Part shown: positions 1 to 8,699 of the stretch, one piece after another
Layout of the letters: every line of letters begins with the position of its first letter
Numbering within the stretch: position 1 is the first letter of the stretch
Origin: an uncultured Dysosmobacter sp.
Lineage (GTDB): Bacteria; Bacillota; Clostridia; Oscillospirales; Oscillospiraceae
Direction of reading: 5' to 3'
Length of the DNA: 64,000 bases
Assembly (NCBI GenBank): GCA_934565855.1
Contig: CAKTIO010000002.1
Span: forward strand, 375,478 to 439,477
Position numbers and translations under genes: made by a program
Notes under the pieces: generated by a model
The model's input: the letters and a program-made list of their open reading frames with translations, nothing else
What the model was told of the DNA's origin: nothing
The model's database searches: none

Positions 1-1186
1 CTGCCCAGGTATACAGAACATCATCTGCTTCCCGTGCAATAGAGGAACCGACCACATTGACGATCGCCAGGGTTCTTCCGCCCAGGCGCTTTGCCTCCCG
101 CATGGCAGCCATTGTGTCCAGTGTCTCGCCGGACTGGCTGATAATGATCACCAGAGACCTTTCATCTACCAGCGGTTCGCAGTAACGGAATTCGGATGCC
201 AGCACCACTTCCACCGGACGCCGCATCAGCCGCTCCCAGTTATATTTGCTGACCATGCCCACATGGTAAGAGGAGCCGCACGCCACGATAAATACCCGGG
301 AAACATCCTTGATATAATCCGCGGTCAGAGAGATGTCGTCCAGCACCACGCGGTCATTCCGGATCCGGGGAGAGATGGTTTTCCGGATCGCCTCCGGCTG
401 CTCCATGATCTCCTTCAGCATGAAGTGCGGATAGCCGCCCTTTTCCGCGGCGGACACATCCCAGTCCACAATGCGGTGCTTTTTCTCCACTGGGACCAGT
501 TCATCGTCAAACACGTCAATGGAGTCCGGCGTGACCACGGCGATCTCTCCATCATCCATATAGGCAACATCCCGCGTATACTTGATGACTGCCGTTACGT
601 CCGATGCGATGAAATTGCCGTTTTTGCCGTATCCCAGAATCAGCGGGCTGTCCTTTCTTGCCGCAATGAGGGCATCGGGATAATCCGAGCAGATGATGCC
701 GAAGGCATACGAGCCCTCAATACGGCGCAGGACGCGCCCCACTGCCTCCAGCATATTGTGGCACTCGTTGTAATGGTATTCCAGCAGCTGTGCCACCACC
801 TCGGAGTCCGTATCGGAGACAAACTGAACGCCCAGTTTGGTCAGGTGTTCCTTGATTTCCAGATAATTTTCAATGATGCCGTTATGCACCAGCGCGATCC
901 GTCCGTTTTCGCTGACATGGGGATGGGCGTTGATATCGTTGGGCTCGCCGTGCGTTGCCCAGCGGGTGTGTCCAATTCCCAGCGTTCCGTCTAAATCCGC
1001 TCCGTCGTGGATCAGATCCCGCAGCACCTTTAGCCGTCCCTTGGTCTTTTTGACCTGCAAGCCCTTGGTTTCCGAGCGCACGGCAACACCGGCAGAGTCA
1101 TAGCCGCGGTATTCCATCCGCTCCAGTCCGTCCAACAGAATCGGAGCAGCCTGTTCCTTTCCCGCAAAGCCGATAATTCCACACAT
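1..1186 (-). CDS. glmS: Glutamine--fructose-6-phosphate aminotransferase, N-terminal 395 residues (cut by window edge)
   Basis: Converts fructose-6-phosphate and glutamine to glucosamine-6-phosphate, the entry step to UDP-GlcNAc and peptidoglycan. The reading frame starts MCGIIGFAG, so Cys2 is the N-terminal nucleophile once Met is removed. The HTRWATHG motif, the SDTDSE stretch and LVHNGIIEN are present in the glutaminase domain (about 1-220). The first sugar isomerase (SIS) domain follows, with CGSSYH and SQSGET. The family is about 605 residues, so the last third lies outside the window to the left. The start at 1186 has a good upstream AGGAGG. Expression is very probably controlled by the glmS ribozyme in its 5' leader. 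The gene is divergent from the DUF421 gene. Confidence 0.97.
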   Translation of the reverse strand, partial: MCGIIGFAGKEQAAPILLDGLERMEYRGYDSAGVAVRSETKGLQVKKTKGRLKVLRDLIHDGADLDGTLGIGHTRWATHGEPNDINAHPHVSENGRIALVHNGIIENYLEIKEHLTKLGVQFVSDTDSEVVAQLLEYHYNECHNMLEAVGRVLRRIEGSYAFGIICSDYPDALIAARKDSPLILGYGKNGNFIASDVTAVIKYTRDVAYMDDGEIAVVTPDSIDVFDDELVPVEKKHRIVDWDVSAAEKGGYPHFMLKEIMEQPEAIRKTISPRIRNDRVVLDDISLTADYIKDVSRVFIVACGSSYHVGMVSKYNWERLMRRPVEVVLASEFRYCEPLVDERSLVIIISQSGETLDTMAAMREAKRLGGRTLAIVNVVGSSIAREADDVLYTWA

Positions 1187-1234
1187 ATTTATGATCCTCC
1201 TGAAATGTTCAATATAGCATTCAAAAGGACAAAC

Positions 1235-1420
1235 GCGCAGTCATTTGTCGCTTTTTCCATAGCCGCGGCACTTCTGTTCCACAGTTGCCCGTGTATTTGT
1301 ATGCCGCATGACGTGCCTATGGGTACACGGAGGGGCATCCGCCGAACACTCGATTGCAGGGCATTGCCCTGACGCTCCCCTCTCCTCGTTATCCCTGCCA
1401 GCGGCAGGGAGCATGGCGCT
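1235..1420 (-). ncRNA. glmS ribozyme (glucosamine-6-phosphate responsive self-cleaving leader)
   Basis: The leader of glmS, read on the minus strand, shows the family landmarks in order: AGCGCC at 1420-1415 with the cleavage site expected just 5' of the G; a short GC hairpin; AACGAGGAGAGGGG; an extended P3 stem; TTCGGCGGATGCCCCTCC; and the A-rich 3' part ending near 1240, about 50 nt before the glmS start. The sequence pattern and position match the known class (established knowledge). Exact ends are approximate. It explains most of the 365 bp between glmS and the DUF421 gene. Confidence 0.88.
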
Positions 1421-1551
1421 GTTGATGGGGTTTCCCCATAATCTCCTTTCTTTTCTGCGCTGTTTATCATCAACCTCCACTGGAAGCTTGATTTTCCGTT
1501 GGATAATTTCCCCACCTGCCGCAGATACTCTGTGCATAAGGGGGAATTGAC

Positions 1552-2232
1552 TTGGCGACGGCACTGATTCGCACCATCATTTTATATATACTCATCATGC
1601 TGGGGCTTCGTTTAATGGGAAAACGCCAGATCGGCGAGCTGGAGCCTGCGGAGCTGGTCCTGACCATGATGATCTCTGATCTTGCCACCGTTCCCATGCA
1701 GGATTTTGGCATCCCGCTTCTGGCAGGAATCATTCCCATTCTCACGCTGCTGGCAATGTCTATGCTGCTTTCCCAGCTGTCCTTGACCAGTCTCCGGTTC
1801 CGGGAGCTGGTTTGCGGACTTCCCACTATTTTGATCGATAACGGACGCATTTGTCAAGAGGCAATGCGAAAAAATCGTTTTACCATTGACGAACTGATGG
1901 AAGAGCTGCGTTCCCAGGGCTTTTGTGATCTGCAAGCCATCCAATATGCCGTACTGGAAAATTCCGGACAGCTTTCTATTCTTCCCTGGCCGCAGGAGCA
2001 GCCGCCCTCTGCAAAGCAGCTAAAGCTGAAGCCTGAACCGCCGCGCAGTCTTCCCATGATTTTGATCAACGACGGACGCACCCTGTCCAAAAACCTGAAG
2101 AAATGCGGCAAGGATACCGCCTGGCTGCAAACGCAGCTTTCCGCGCACGGCTTCTCCTCTCCCAGCGAGGTCTTTCTTCTAACGATCACGCCGGATGAGC
2201 AGCTGTATTTTCTGCCAAAGGAGTCTGCCTGA
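1552..2232 (+). CDS. DUF421 (YetF/YrbG-like) membrane protein
   Basis: 226 residues. About three hydrophobic segments lie in the first 85 residues, with the family signature GKRQIGELEPAELVLTMMIS between the first two. A cytosolic part follows with two copies of a P-x-x-L-I-N/D-G pattern (PTILIDNGR and PMILINDGR), typical of the YetF C-terminal domain. The start is TTG at 1552, placed about 6 nt after AAGGGGGAA. No ATG in frame would keep the first membrane helix. The function of the family is not established; members occur in spore formers and some affect germination (established for Bacillus). The next gene starts directly at the stop, so the two form an operon. Confidence 0.8.
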   Translation: MATALIRTIILYILIMLGLRLMGKRQIGELEPAELVLTMMISDLATVPMQDFGIPLLAGIIPILTLLAMSMLLSQLSLTSLRFRELVCGLPTILIDNGRICQEAMRKNRFTIDELMEELRSQGFCDLQAIQYAVLENSGQLSILPWPQEQPPSAKQLKLKPEPPRSLPMILINDGRTLSKNLKKCGKDTAWLQTQLSAHGFSSPSEVFLLTITPDEQLYFLPKESA

Positions 2233-2612
2233 TGAAACGCTTTCTCACTCCGGTCCTGCTGCTGGCTGGGCTGCTGCTGTTTTCCATCTGGAACAGCCTT
2301 TACTTCTCCCGGGAAACCGCCCGTTGGAGCGCTCAATTAGACACGGCGGAAGTCCTCTCCCTTTCCAACCGCTGGGAGGCTGCCGCCGCTGTTCTCGATG
2401 CCAGCTATCAGGACTGGGCAAAGCACCAGACCTGGCTGCACATCGCCACCCGGCATGACGCCATTGACGATGCCGAGGCAATGTACCACCGCGCAGCCGC
2501 CTTTGCCCGCACACAGGAGCCTTCCGAATTTCAGGCTGAGCTTGCCGACCTTCAGGCGCAGCTGCGTCTGCTTGCCGAAATGGAGCGGCTGGATATCAAA
2601 AATATACTCTAA
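2232..2612 (+). CDS. DUF4363 family small membrane-anchored protein
   Basis: 126 residues. One N-terminal hydrophobic segment (about residues 5-22) acts as anchor or signal, followed by a helical, charged domain with an LSNRWEAAAAVLDASYQDWAKH-like pattern typical of DUF4363, a family commonly found next to DUF421 genes. It starts on the last base of the preceding stop codon region (ATG at 2232), so the pair is probably translationally coupled. The function is unknown. It ends 6 bp before the end of convergent nrdR, with no terminator visible between them. Confidence 0.75.
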   Translation: MKRFLTPVLLLAGLLLFSIWNSLYFSRETARWSAQLDTAEVLSLSNRWEAAAAVLDASYQDWAKHQTWLHIATRHDAIDDAEAMYHRAAAFARTQEPSEFQAELADLQAQLRLLAEMERLDIKNIL

Positions 2613-2617
2613 GGAGC

Positions 2618-3073
2618 TTACTTGTCTGCCAGCAGCTTATTCAGCTCGGACATAAAAGTATCAATGTCCTTGAACTGGCGATATACCGAGGCAAACCGCA
2701 CATATGCCACCTCGTCTACCTTTTTCAGCCGGGTCATGACCTGCTCGCCGATCAGCTCCGTGCTGATCTCCCGTTCCATAGAGTTTTGCAGATCCTGCTC
2801 GATCTCATCCGCGATCTTTTCCAGCTCTCCCATAGAGACCGGACGCTTTTCACAGGCACGGATCATTCCGCCCAAAACCTTCCGCTTTTCAAAGCTCTGG
2901 CGGCTGCCATCCTTCTTGATAACCACCATCGGCAGATTTTCCACCGTTTCATAAGTGGTAAAGCGCTTTTTGCAGGAGAGGCATTCTCTGCGGCGGCGGA
3001 TGCTGCTGCCCTCGTCTGCCGGACGGGAATCGATCACTTTGCTTTCATTGAAACCACAATAGGGGCATTTCAT
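2618..3073 (-). CDS. nrdR: Transcriptional repressor NrdR
   Basis: 151 residues, the usual length. An N-terminal zinc ribbon has CPYC at residues 3-6 and CLSC near 31-34, and RRRREC lies between them. The ATP-cone domain follows (about 49-139), starting at the [13 protein letters not shown] motif. It senses (d)ATP and represses ribonucleotide reductase genes by binding tandem NrdR boxes (established for the family). No nrd genes are in this window, so it acts in trans. The start has AGGAGGTCTCCTT upstream. Confidence 0.96.
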   Translation of the reverse strand: MKCPYCGFNESKVIDSRPADEGSSIRRRRECLSCKKRFTTYETVENLPMVVIKKDGSRQSFEKRKVLGGMIRACEKRPVSMGELEKIADEIEQDLQNSMEREISTELIGEQVMTRLKKVDEVAYVRFASVYRQFKDIDTFMSELNKLLADK

Positions 3074-3180
3074 AAGGAGACCTCCTGTTTTCCGGCGTTG
3101 CTTCTCCGCCGCGATTTCTGTCTATGTGGTTTACAGTATAGCATACTTTTGGGAAAGATGGTATCCCCATTTTACAGGCA

Positions 3181-3708
3181 TCACCGGTAAAATACCGGAT
3201 TTTCATTCCGGTCAAATACAAATACTGCATACTCCTGCCCATGTATCCGCACGACCCTTGCAAAGCAGAACAGCTCCGTCAGAAGAAACGGACGATTCTG
3301 GTGGTAAGGCAGCGCCAGATACCGCCGCCCGTCTTCCTGTCTGGTCAGCGCACCGGATGCCTGCCGAAGCCGCTCTTTCCAAAGCGTGCTGTGAAACAGC
3401 TCTCCCGGAGTGGGAGCCTCCTGCCAGACAGAATCCCCGCTCTGCGTCACGCCGCGCAGCTCTCCGCGCAGCAGCCTTCCACCGTTTTCACATCTTTTTC
3501 TGGAGATTCTTCGCAGCAGGCACAGCCTGCTTTCTTCCGGCTCCGGGATTCCCAACGGCAGCTCCTGCTTTTCGTACACGGCATACAGCCGCATCGGCAT
3601 TCCGTCCTCCAGGACACAGTCTGCCTGATACCTCTCGTACAACCCATCCGCTTCCGCAGTCAATTCCCCCACCGGGCGTCCCTGCGAAAAAACCGGTACT
3701 CTCTCCAT
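3181..3708 (-). CDS. Conserved hypothetical protein, possible two-fold repeat
   Basis: 175 residues, no signal peptide or membrane helix, rich in Arg and Glu. The first half has VPVFSQGRPVGELTAEADGL and RLYAVYEKQELPLGIPEPE. The second half repeats a similar theme of hydrophobic strands (RYLALPYH, EYAVFVFDRNENPVFYR), suggesting a small beta-sheet domain. I recognise the style from Oscillospiraceae genomes, but no function can be assigned. It lies between nrdR and a secreted protein gene, all on the same strand, with the terminator of the upstream gene in the gap. Confidence 0.6.
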   Translation of the reverse strand: MERVPVFSQGRPVGELTAEADGLYERYQADCVLEDGMPMRLYAVYEKQELPLGIPEPEESRLCLLRRISRKRCENGGRLLRGELRGVTQSGDSVWQEAPTPGELFHSTLWKERLRQASGALTRQEDGRRYLALPYHQNRPFLLTELFCFARVVRIHGQEYAVFVFDRNENPVFYR

Positions 3709-3731
3709 CGCTCCCTCCCCTTACCGCACAG

Positions 3732-3773
3732 CACAAAGCTCCTGCCGGCACATTGTACGCACCAGCAGGAGCC
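3732..3773 (-). terminator. Intrinsic terminator-like hairpin after the 3797-4306 gene
   Basis: AAAGCTCCTGC and GCAGGAGCCTTT form complementary arms around a loop of about 19 nt that itself contains weaker pairing. On the minus strand it follows the stop of the secreted protein gene and ends in a short T run. Confidence 0.55.
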
Positions 3774-3796
3774 TTTATTCCCCATTCATGCACTTT

Positions 3797-4306
3797 TCAG
3801 GCAATACTGTATCCGCCGCGTACCAGAACCTTCACAGTGGTAGAGGTTGCCTTGACCCCTCTGTTTTCCACCGTCTGCATATACAGGTGGTTCTGCACCA
3901 GCGCACCACCGCCTGCCAGATTGCCGCCTGTTGTTTCGTCGATCAAACCGGGAGACGATGTTGCCACACAGGACGCGGTTCCCACCCGCAGCATCATTTC
4001 ACAGCCGATGGTCCCCTTCAGGGTTTGTCCCTTGCTCAGCGTGACCACAGTATAGGTGGACGCGGTTCCTCCGCCGCTGGAGGAGACTCCTCCGCCCAGC
4101 TGATTGATCAATGCCGCGTTCCGGTCTGTGATCTTCGCATCCACCTTTGCCAGAAGATTTGGCAGATAGGTTTCATTCAGATAGCTCAGCGTGACCAGCG
4201 GGTCTCCAGAGGAGCCTGCATCCGCCGCCGCAGAAAAGGTTCCCGCCAGCACTCCCGAAATCACAAACAGCACCGCTGCCCGAAAAATCCATCTGTTCTT
4301 TTTCAT
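3797..4306 (-). CDS. Secreted hypothetical protein
   Basis: 169 residues from the ATG at 4306, preferred over an upstream TTG at 4318 because GGGGGT sits 6 nt before it. MKKNRWIFRAAVLFVISG with an AAADAG region gives a typical Sec signal peptide cleaved near residue 30. The mature part has a Gly/Ser-rich linker (GGGVSSSGGGT) and then a small beta-rich domain (TYTVVTLSKGQTLKGTIGCEMML) with C-terminal VKVLVRGGYSIA. The pattern of 'K-G-Q-T-L... G-T-E-M-x-L-R' is seen in small secreted proteins of clostridia, but I cannot name a function. It is flanked by hairpins on both sides, so it is probably its own transcript. Confidence 0.6.
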   Translation of the reverse strand: MKKNRWIFRAAVLFVISGVLAGTFSAAADAGSSGDPLVTLSYLNETYLPNLLAKVDAKITDRNAALINQLGGGVSSSGGGTASTYTVVTLSKGQTLKGTIGCEMMLRVGTASCVATSSPGLIDETTGGNLAGGGALVQNHLYMQTVENRGVKATSTTVKVLVRGGYSIA

Positions 4307-4330
4307 ATGTACCCCCAAAGGCTGAATTCT

Positions 4331-4361
4331 CTCCCGCAGGAGAAATGCTCTCCTGCGGGAT
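4331..4361 (-). terminator. Intrinsic terminator after mazF
   Basis: Perfect inverted repeat CTCCCGCAGGAGA / TCTCCTGCGGGAT with a short loop, directly after the mazF stop at 4367 and before the next gene. Confidence 0.7.
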
Positions 4362-4366
4362 CTCTT

Positions 4367-4744
4367 TTAAACCAGTCTGTCGTGCGGCAAGCCAAAGCTC
4401 ACCGCGATTGCCGTGTCGATCTGCTCCATAATTGGATCATCCACCCGTCCCATTCGCTCCCGCAGCCGCTTCTTATCCAGCGTCCGCACCTGTTCCAGCA
4501 AAACCACAGAGTCCTTCGTCAGTCCGCAGCTTTGTGTAACTGGCAGCTCGATATGTGTCGGCAGCCGGGCTTTTCCGGTCTGTGAAGTGATGGCAGCCGC
4601 GATCACCGTCGGACTGTACCGGTTTCCGGTATCATTCTGGATGATCAGAACCGGTCGGATGCCTCCCTGCTCGCTGCCCACGACTGGAGAGAGGTCGGCA
4701 TAGTAAATTTCACCGCGCTTGACACTCGTATCCACAAAGTTCAC
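4367..4744 (-). CDS. mazF: MazF/NdoA (PemK family) mRNA interferase
   Basis: Sequence-specific single-strand endoribonuclease of the type II toxin class. It has [21 protein letters not shown], then [12 protein letters not shown] and the Thr/Ser core [10 protein letters not shown], all closely like the Bacillus NdoA. A GTG at 4744 overlaps the stop of a 38-codon upstream ORF by 4 nt. However, the GTG at 4735 (MDTSVKRGE) has GGAG at ideal spacing and gives 122 residues, nearer the family length of about 116; I think 4735 is the more likely start. In Bacillus the order is alr, ndoAI (antitoxin), ndoA. Here alr lies 149 bp upstream and no ribbon-helix-helix antitoxin is present. Confidence 0.93.
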   Translation of the reverse strand: MNFVDTSVKRGEIYYADLSPVVGSEQGGIRPVLIIQNDTGNRYSPTVIAAAITSQTGKARLPTHIELPVTQSCGLTKDSVVLLEQVRTLDKKRLRERMGRVDDPIMEQIDTAIAVSFGLPHDRLV

Positions 4745-4857
4745 ACTCCGCCGAAAGTAGTACCCATTTCCGCCCTCTTAGCGGTAAGGCCACTCTCATT
4801 GTCCCACACAGCCGCGGAATTTATACTCTGCTCTCTGAATTCCTGCCCCGCACTCAT
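4741..4857 (-). CDS. Possible 38-codon ORF between alr and mazF
   Basis: ATG at 4857 to TGA at 4741, which would encode 38 residues (starting [11 protein letters not shown]). The stop overlaps the annotated GTG of mazF as GTGA. The ribosome site is weak (AGG only). The product has no ribbon-helix-helix pattern and no hydrophobic core, so it does not look like NdoAI. It may be a decayed antitoxin remnant, a translational coupling device, or chance. Confidence 0.25.
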   Translation of the reverse strand: MSAGQEFREQSINSAAVWDNESGLTAKRAEMGTTFGGV

Positions 4858-4893
4858 CCTATGCCGCAAAACCGTTTTTGGTTCCCGCTTCGC

Positions 4894-6066
4894 TTACAGC
4901 ATCAGCTGCAAATGCCGTTCAACGACCTTTCCATTCTCAATATACACTCTCGGCACCCGCTTGGATACGGCGCACAGCAACTCATAGGTGATGGTCCCGG
5001 CGGCTTCCGCCATCTTTTCTACCGGATTGCCCTCTCCAAAAACCGTTACCTCGTCTCCGGTCTGAATATGCGGCAGTCCTGTCAGATCCACCATGCACAT
5101 ATCCATGCAGATCCGCCCGCAGATGGGAGCCGGTCCCTCCGCTGTCATCACCGACCAGCGGTTGGACAGGCAGCGCATCAGTCCGTCTGCATAGCCGATG
5201 GGAAGCACGCCGATCCGCCGCGGCTGATCTGTCACATAGGTTCTGCCGTAGCTGACCGATGTTCCCGGCGCGTATTCCTTAATGGGACCCACTGTGGTTT
5301 TCAGTGTCATCACCGGCTCCAATCCGAATTTTACGGACATAGGCTCCGTTCCGTACAGAACGATTCCCGGGCGGCACATATCCCACGCCCATTCCGGGTG
5401 GAACAGTACGCCGCCGCTGTTGCAGCAATGGTGGATCCGGAAGGAAATACCGCTGCGCTCCTCCACCTCCCGCACCATCTTTGCAAAACGCTCATACTGA
5501 AGCCTTGTAAATGCCTGACATTCCGGATCCTCCGGCTCGTCTGACACGCAGAAGTGCATGAATACGCCTTCCCAATTCAGATTGGGAAGCCGCAGCGCCT
5601 CTAAAATCTCCGCAAGGCTCTGCCGGGCATGGACCTCATCGCACTGAAAGCCCAGCCGTCCCATTCCGGTATCCAGCTTCAAATGGACTGTCAGCGTCTT
5701 GCCACAGGCAGCGGCAGCAGCAGAATATGCCCGCGCCATTTCCAGAGACGGAACATCCTGCGCCACGCGGTTGTCGATAAGCGCTTCCGTCATTTCCGCC
5801 GGCGTGTAGCCCAGCATCAGAATCGGCAGACGGATGCCGTGGCTCCGCAGCTCCTCCGCCTCTTCTACATTGGAAATTGCCAGATAATCCGCGCCCAGCT
5901 CCTGCAGCTTCTGCGCCACCCGAATCGCGCCGTGTCCATAGGCATCTGCCTTTACCACGCCCAGATATTTAGACTTAGGTCCCATCTGGCGGCGCAGCTT
6001 TTGATAATTATTGCTCAAATGATCCAGGTTGATCTCCGCCCAGGTCCGTTTCAAATACTCTTCCAC
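4894..6066 (-). CDS. alr: Alanine racemase
   Basis: 390 residues. PLP enzyme that makes D-alanine for peptidoglycan. The N-terminal barrel carries VVKADAYGHGA with the PLP lysine at residue 39. The C-terminal beta domain has SYGRTY with the catalytic tyrosine near residue 270, and CGRICMDMCMVDLT follows. It is downstream of a lipoprotein gene and the nnrE-nnrD fusion and upstream of mazF, which resembles the Bacillus ydcC-alr-ndoA order and supports vertical inheritance of this block. The start has no close strong ribosome site but opens a conserved RTWAEINLDHL sequence. Confidence 0.97.
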   Translation of the reverse strand: MEEYLKRTWAEINLDHLSNNYQKLRRQMGPKSKYLGVVKADAYGHGAIRVAQKLQELGADYLAISNVEEAEELRSHGIRLPILMLGYTPAEMTEALIDNRVAQDVPSLEMARAYSAAAAACGKTLTVHLKLDTGMGRLGFQCDEVHARQSLAEILEALRLPNLNWEGVFMHFCVSDEPEDPECQAFTRLQYERFAKMVREVEERSGISFRIHHCCNSGGVLFHPEWAWDMCRPGIVLYGTEPMSVKFGLEPVMTLKTTVGPIKEYAPGTSVSYGRTYVTDQPRRIGVLPIGYADGLMRCLSNRWSVMTAEGPAPICGRICMDMCMVDLTGLPHIQTGDEVTVFGEGNPVEKMAEAAGTITYELLCAVSKRVPRVYIENGKVVERHLQLML

Positions 6067-6130
6067 ATCCGGTCACCCTTACAACAGTGTTCCTGCCGTT
6101 CTTATGTTCGCGCAGTCCGGCGTTTCCGCC

Positions 6131-6730
6131 TTAGTTTTTGAGTATATCACCAAATTCAAACTTCGTAAACTCCGCGCACAAAATAATTTTGTCCTCCACT
6201 GCAATCTCTCCGTACAGTGGTTTCCCATCCTCTTCCCGCAACCACAGTGTGGAAACGAGCTTTCCACCATTTTCCCCACTTCTGTCCAGACTGAGCCGCA
6301 CACACTCCGTATCCATCCATTTTTCACGGTTTTCCTCTAACAGCCAACCGTTTTGCAGGGCATCCATCAGGCAGGGCAGGCAGGCTGCCGGAGAAAGCTC
6401 CTCCCTGCTGATCGTTCCGGTATTCAGGCACTGCCCTTCATAAATCAGGGACATGCCCTCCTGATCAAAGGTTGCCTGCACCCCCTGCACCTCCTCCGGC
6501 GCCAGAATTTCCACGCTGCTGGTTCCATCCGCCCGGTAAGTGCAGCTCAGTTGAAAGCTCTCCTTCAGCGGGCTTCCGGTTCCGTTGGAGACCACCGCTT
6601 CCATCCGGCACTCCTCCATTTTCTGGTATGGCTCCCGGAACTGTTCTCCCAATCCGGTCTTTTCTCCTGTCTTTGCACAGCCGCTCAATATAAGCAGCAA
6701 TATCATTGGTACGCATTGCCATCCGCGCAC
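6131..6730 (-). CDS. Lipoprotein, YdcC/LolA-like position
   Basis: 199 residues with GTG start at 6730 behind GGAGG. The N-terminus is a lipoprotein signal with the lipobox LSGC and Cys18 as the lipidation site. The mature part is beta-rich (ESFQLSCTYRADGTSSVEIL, GVQATFDQEGMSLIYEGQ, WLREEDGKPLYGEIAVEDKIILCAEF). This fits the outer-membrane lipoprotein carrier-like fold of Bacillus YdcC, which also sits just upstream of alr. The function in Gram-positives is uncertain. Probably cotranscribed with alr (65-bp gap) and the upstream nnrE-D gene. Confidence 0.65.
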   Translation of the reverse strand: MRGWQCVPMILLLILSGCAKTGEKTGLGEQFREPYQKMEECRMEAVVSNGTGSPLKESFQLSCTYRADGTSSVEILAPEEVQGVQATFDQEGMSLIYEGQCLNTGTISREELSPAACLPCLMDALQNGWLLEENREKWMDTECVRLSLDRSGENGGKLVSTLWLREEDGKPLYGEIAVEDKIILCAEFTKFEFGDILKN

Positions 6731-6758
6731 CTGTCCGCCTCCTTATTCTTTCACATTG

Positions 6759-8318
6759 TTATCTGCCTTGTTCCAGCACATTCCGAAACGCCGCAGGAAG
6801 AAACGCGATCACGTCCTCCGGCGTCATGGCATATTCGGTCAGCTGCTCCGCCGCCAAATCTCCCGCGCAGCCATGCAGCCAAACACCTGCCACCGCTGCC
6901 TGCACCGGTGTGGCTCCCTGACACAGCAGAGAAGCAATGATTCCCGTCAGCACATCCCCGCTGCCGCCCTTTGCCAGACCAGAGTTACCCGTTGTGTTAA
7001 CCAGCGCGTTTCCCTCTGGCACCGCAATGATGGTCCGGTGTCCCTTCAGGACCAGAATGCAGCCATGCACAGCGGCAAACGCCTTCGCCGCCGATAGACG
7101 GTCCCCGCCGGACAGGTCCCCGCCCAGCCGGGCAAATTCTCCGTCGTGCGGCGTCAGGATCGTGGTTCTACCCCTTCGGGCATCCAACACATCTATATGC
7201 CCCTCCAGCGTATTGATTCCATCCGCATCCAGTACCACCGGGATATCCGCACTGCGCAGCAGCTCTATCACCAATGCTTCTGTATCTGCACTTCTGCCCA
7301 ATCCCGGTCCCAGCGCCAGCACATCACAGGCATGGAGCCTTTGCCTGATTTCTTGTAATGCGTTTTCACTTAACATTCCGTTGCTTTCAACCTCTTGCAA
7401 GGGAAATGGCATCGCTGAGCTGCATTTTGCCGCTTCAACTGCCCAAATTCCTTTCGGAACCCCCAGATACACCAGTCCACAGCCGCTCCGCACAGCCGCG
7501 GATGCCGTCAGCACCGGGGCTCCGGTGAAGCTTCTGCTTCCACCGATGACCAACAGCTTCCCAAAGGTCCCCTTGTGTCCATCCGGCTTCCGCTTTGGCA
7601 ATGCCTCCAGCACCAGGCTCCGTTCAATCGTCTGCACTGGGCAGCGCACACCGCGCACCATATCCTGAGGGATCCCGATAGATACTACCTGAACTGTGCC
7701 GGAGCTTTCCGCGCCTTGTCCAACAAACTGCCCGATCTTAGGAAGTGTAAAGGTAATTGTCCTGTCAGCCTTTACCGATGTGCCAAGCACATATCCGCTA
7801 TCTGCCGACACACCGCTGGCGATATCTGCCGCCACTACCCTGCCCGGCGCACGGTTCATCAGAGAAACTGCCGCGGCAAATGTCGAATCCGGGGCAATTT
7901 CCCGGGAAAGTCCCACGCCAAACAGGGCATCCACCAGCACATGACAGCGGGAAATGAAGCGTTTTTGCTCCTCGTCCTCCGGTAGAAATGGCTCCAGTTC
8001 CACGCCGCATTCACTGAGCAGCCCCGTCTCTGCCAGCGCGTCCGGTGTCAGCTTTTCATAGCTGCCCACCAGAAATGCCCGGACCCGGACGCCTTTCAAA
8101 AACAGCATTCTGGCACAGGCGATCCCATCACCGCCGTTGTTTCCACTTCCACAGAATACCGCAGCCTGTCCCTGTGCCGGCTTTCCGGGCAGCAGCTCCA
8201 GCACTGCTTCCTGCACCGCCCGCGCGGCTTCCTCCATCAGCTCCAAAGCTGGAATCCCACGCTCCTGGATCGCTTCCCGGTCCAGCTCCCGCAGCTGCAG
8301 TGCCGTTGCCAGTTTCAT
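6759..8318 (-). CDS. nnrD: Bifunctional NAD(P)H-hydrate epimerase / ADP-dependent NAD(P)H-hydrate dehydratase
   Basis: 519 residues, a YjeF-type fusion. The N-terminal epimerase domain (about 1-215) has FCGSGNNGGDGIACARML and ADIASGVSADSG. The C-terminal ribokinase-like dehydratase (about 230-519) has GTFGKLLVIGGS, LGPGLGR, VLDADGIN, TPHDGEFARL, and the catalytic GNSGLAKGGSGDVLTG loop. Repairs hydrated NADH and NADPH. First gene of the leftward alr group; the lipoprotein follows after 28 bp. Often annotated nnrE for the N-terminal half and nnrD for the C-terminal half. Confidence 0.96.
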   Translation of the reverse strand: MKLATALQLRELDREAIQERGIPALELMEEAARAVQEAVLELLPGKPAQGQAAVFCGSGNNGGDGIACARMLFLKGVRVRAFLVGSYEKLTPDALAETGLLSECGVELEPFLPEDEEQKRFISRCHVLVDALFGVGLSREIAPDSTFAAAVSLMNRAPGRVVAADIASGVSADSGYVLGTSVKADRTITFTLPKIGQFVGQGAESSGTVQVVSIGIPQDMVRGVRCPVQTIERSLVLEALPKRKPDGHKGTFGKLLVIGGSRSFTGAPVLTASAAVRSGCGLVYLGVPKGIWAVEAAKCSSAMPFPLQEVESNGMLSENALQEIRQRLHACDVLALGPGLGRSADTEALVIELLRSADIPVVLDADGINTLEGHIDVLDARRGRTTILTPHDGEFARLGGDLSGGDRLSAAKAFAAVHGCILVLKGHRTIIAVPEGNALVNTTGNSGLAKGGSGDVLTGIIASLLCQGATPVQAAVAGVWLHGCAGDLAAEQLTEYAMTPEDVIAFLPAAFRNVLEQGR

Positions 8319-8439
8319 ATGCGTCCCTCCGTATCTTCTGATATTTCCCTATTATTATATGGAATTTCGGCTTGCATTTCAACAGCACTTATGCTATAAG
8401 TATAAGATGTTATCAGCTTGGAACAGGAAAATAACGAGT

Positions 8440-8650
8440 TTTCCCTGCGCAGAGAGAGCCGGTCGGCGGCTGTAAGCCGGCTTGCAGGGTGTCGTTTGGT
8501 TCGCCTGGGAGCCGCTGTGGAGACACAGCCGGGTTATTCCTCCGTTATCAGGAAAACGAGTGCGCGCAGTTCTGCGTGAATTTGGGTGGTACCGCGGAAG
8601 GAAACCTTTCGTCCCGAACAGCCGGGATGGGAGGTCTTTTTTTATTCCCA
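8440..8650 (+). promoter_or_regulatory. T-box leader of pheST
   Basis: The T-box sequence TGGGTGGTACCGCGG lies at 8583-8597 and is followed by an intrinsic terminator whose 5' arm overlaps the antiterminator partner region (hairpin about 8605-8634, T run 8635-8644). Upstream Stem I features include an AGAGA bulge near 8451 and a GC-rich stem. A TTC triplet at 8500-8502 is a reasonable Phe specifier, but I could not fold the RNA to confirm it. Control by uncharged tRNA-Phe is consistent with the downstream pheS-pheT genes. It accounts for the 381 bp between nnrD and pheS. Confidence 0.9.
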
Positions 8651-8699
8651 TTTCCCGGATATCCGTTATCATTTATTTATTATATAAGGAGTACACACT

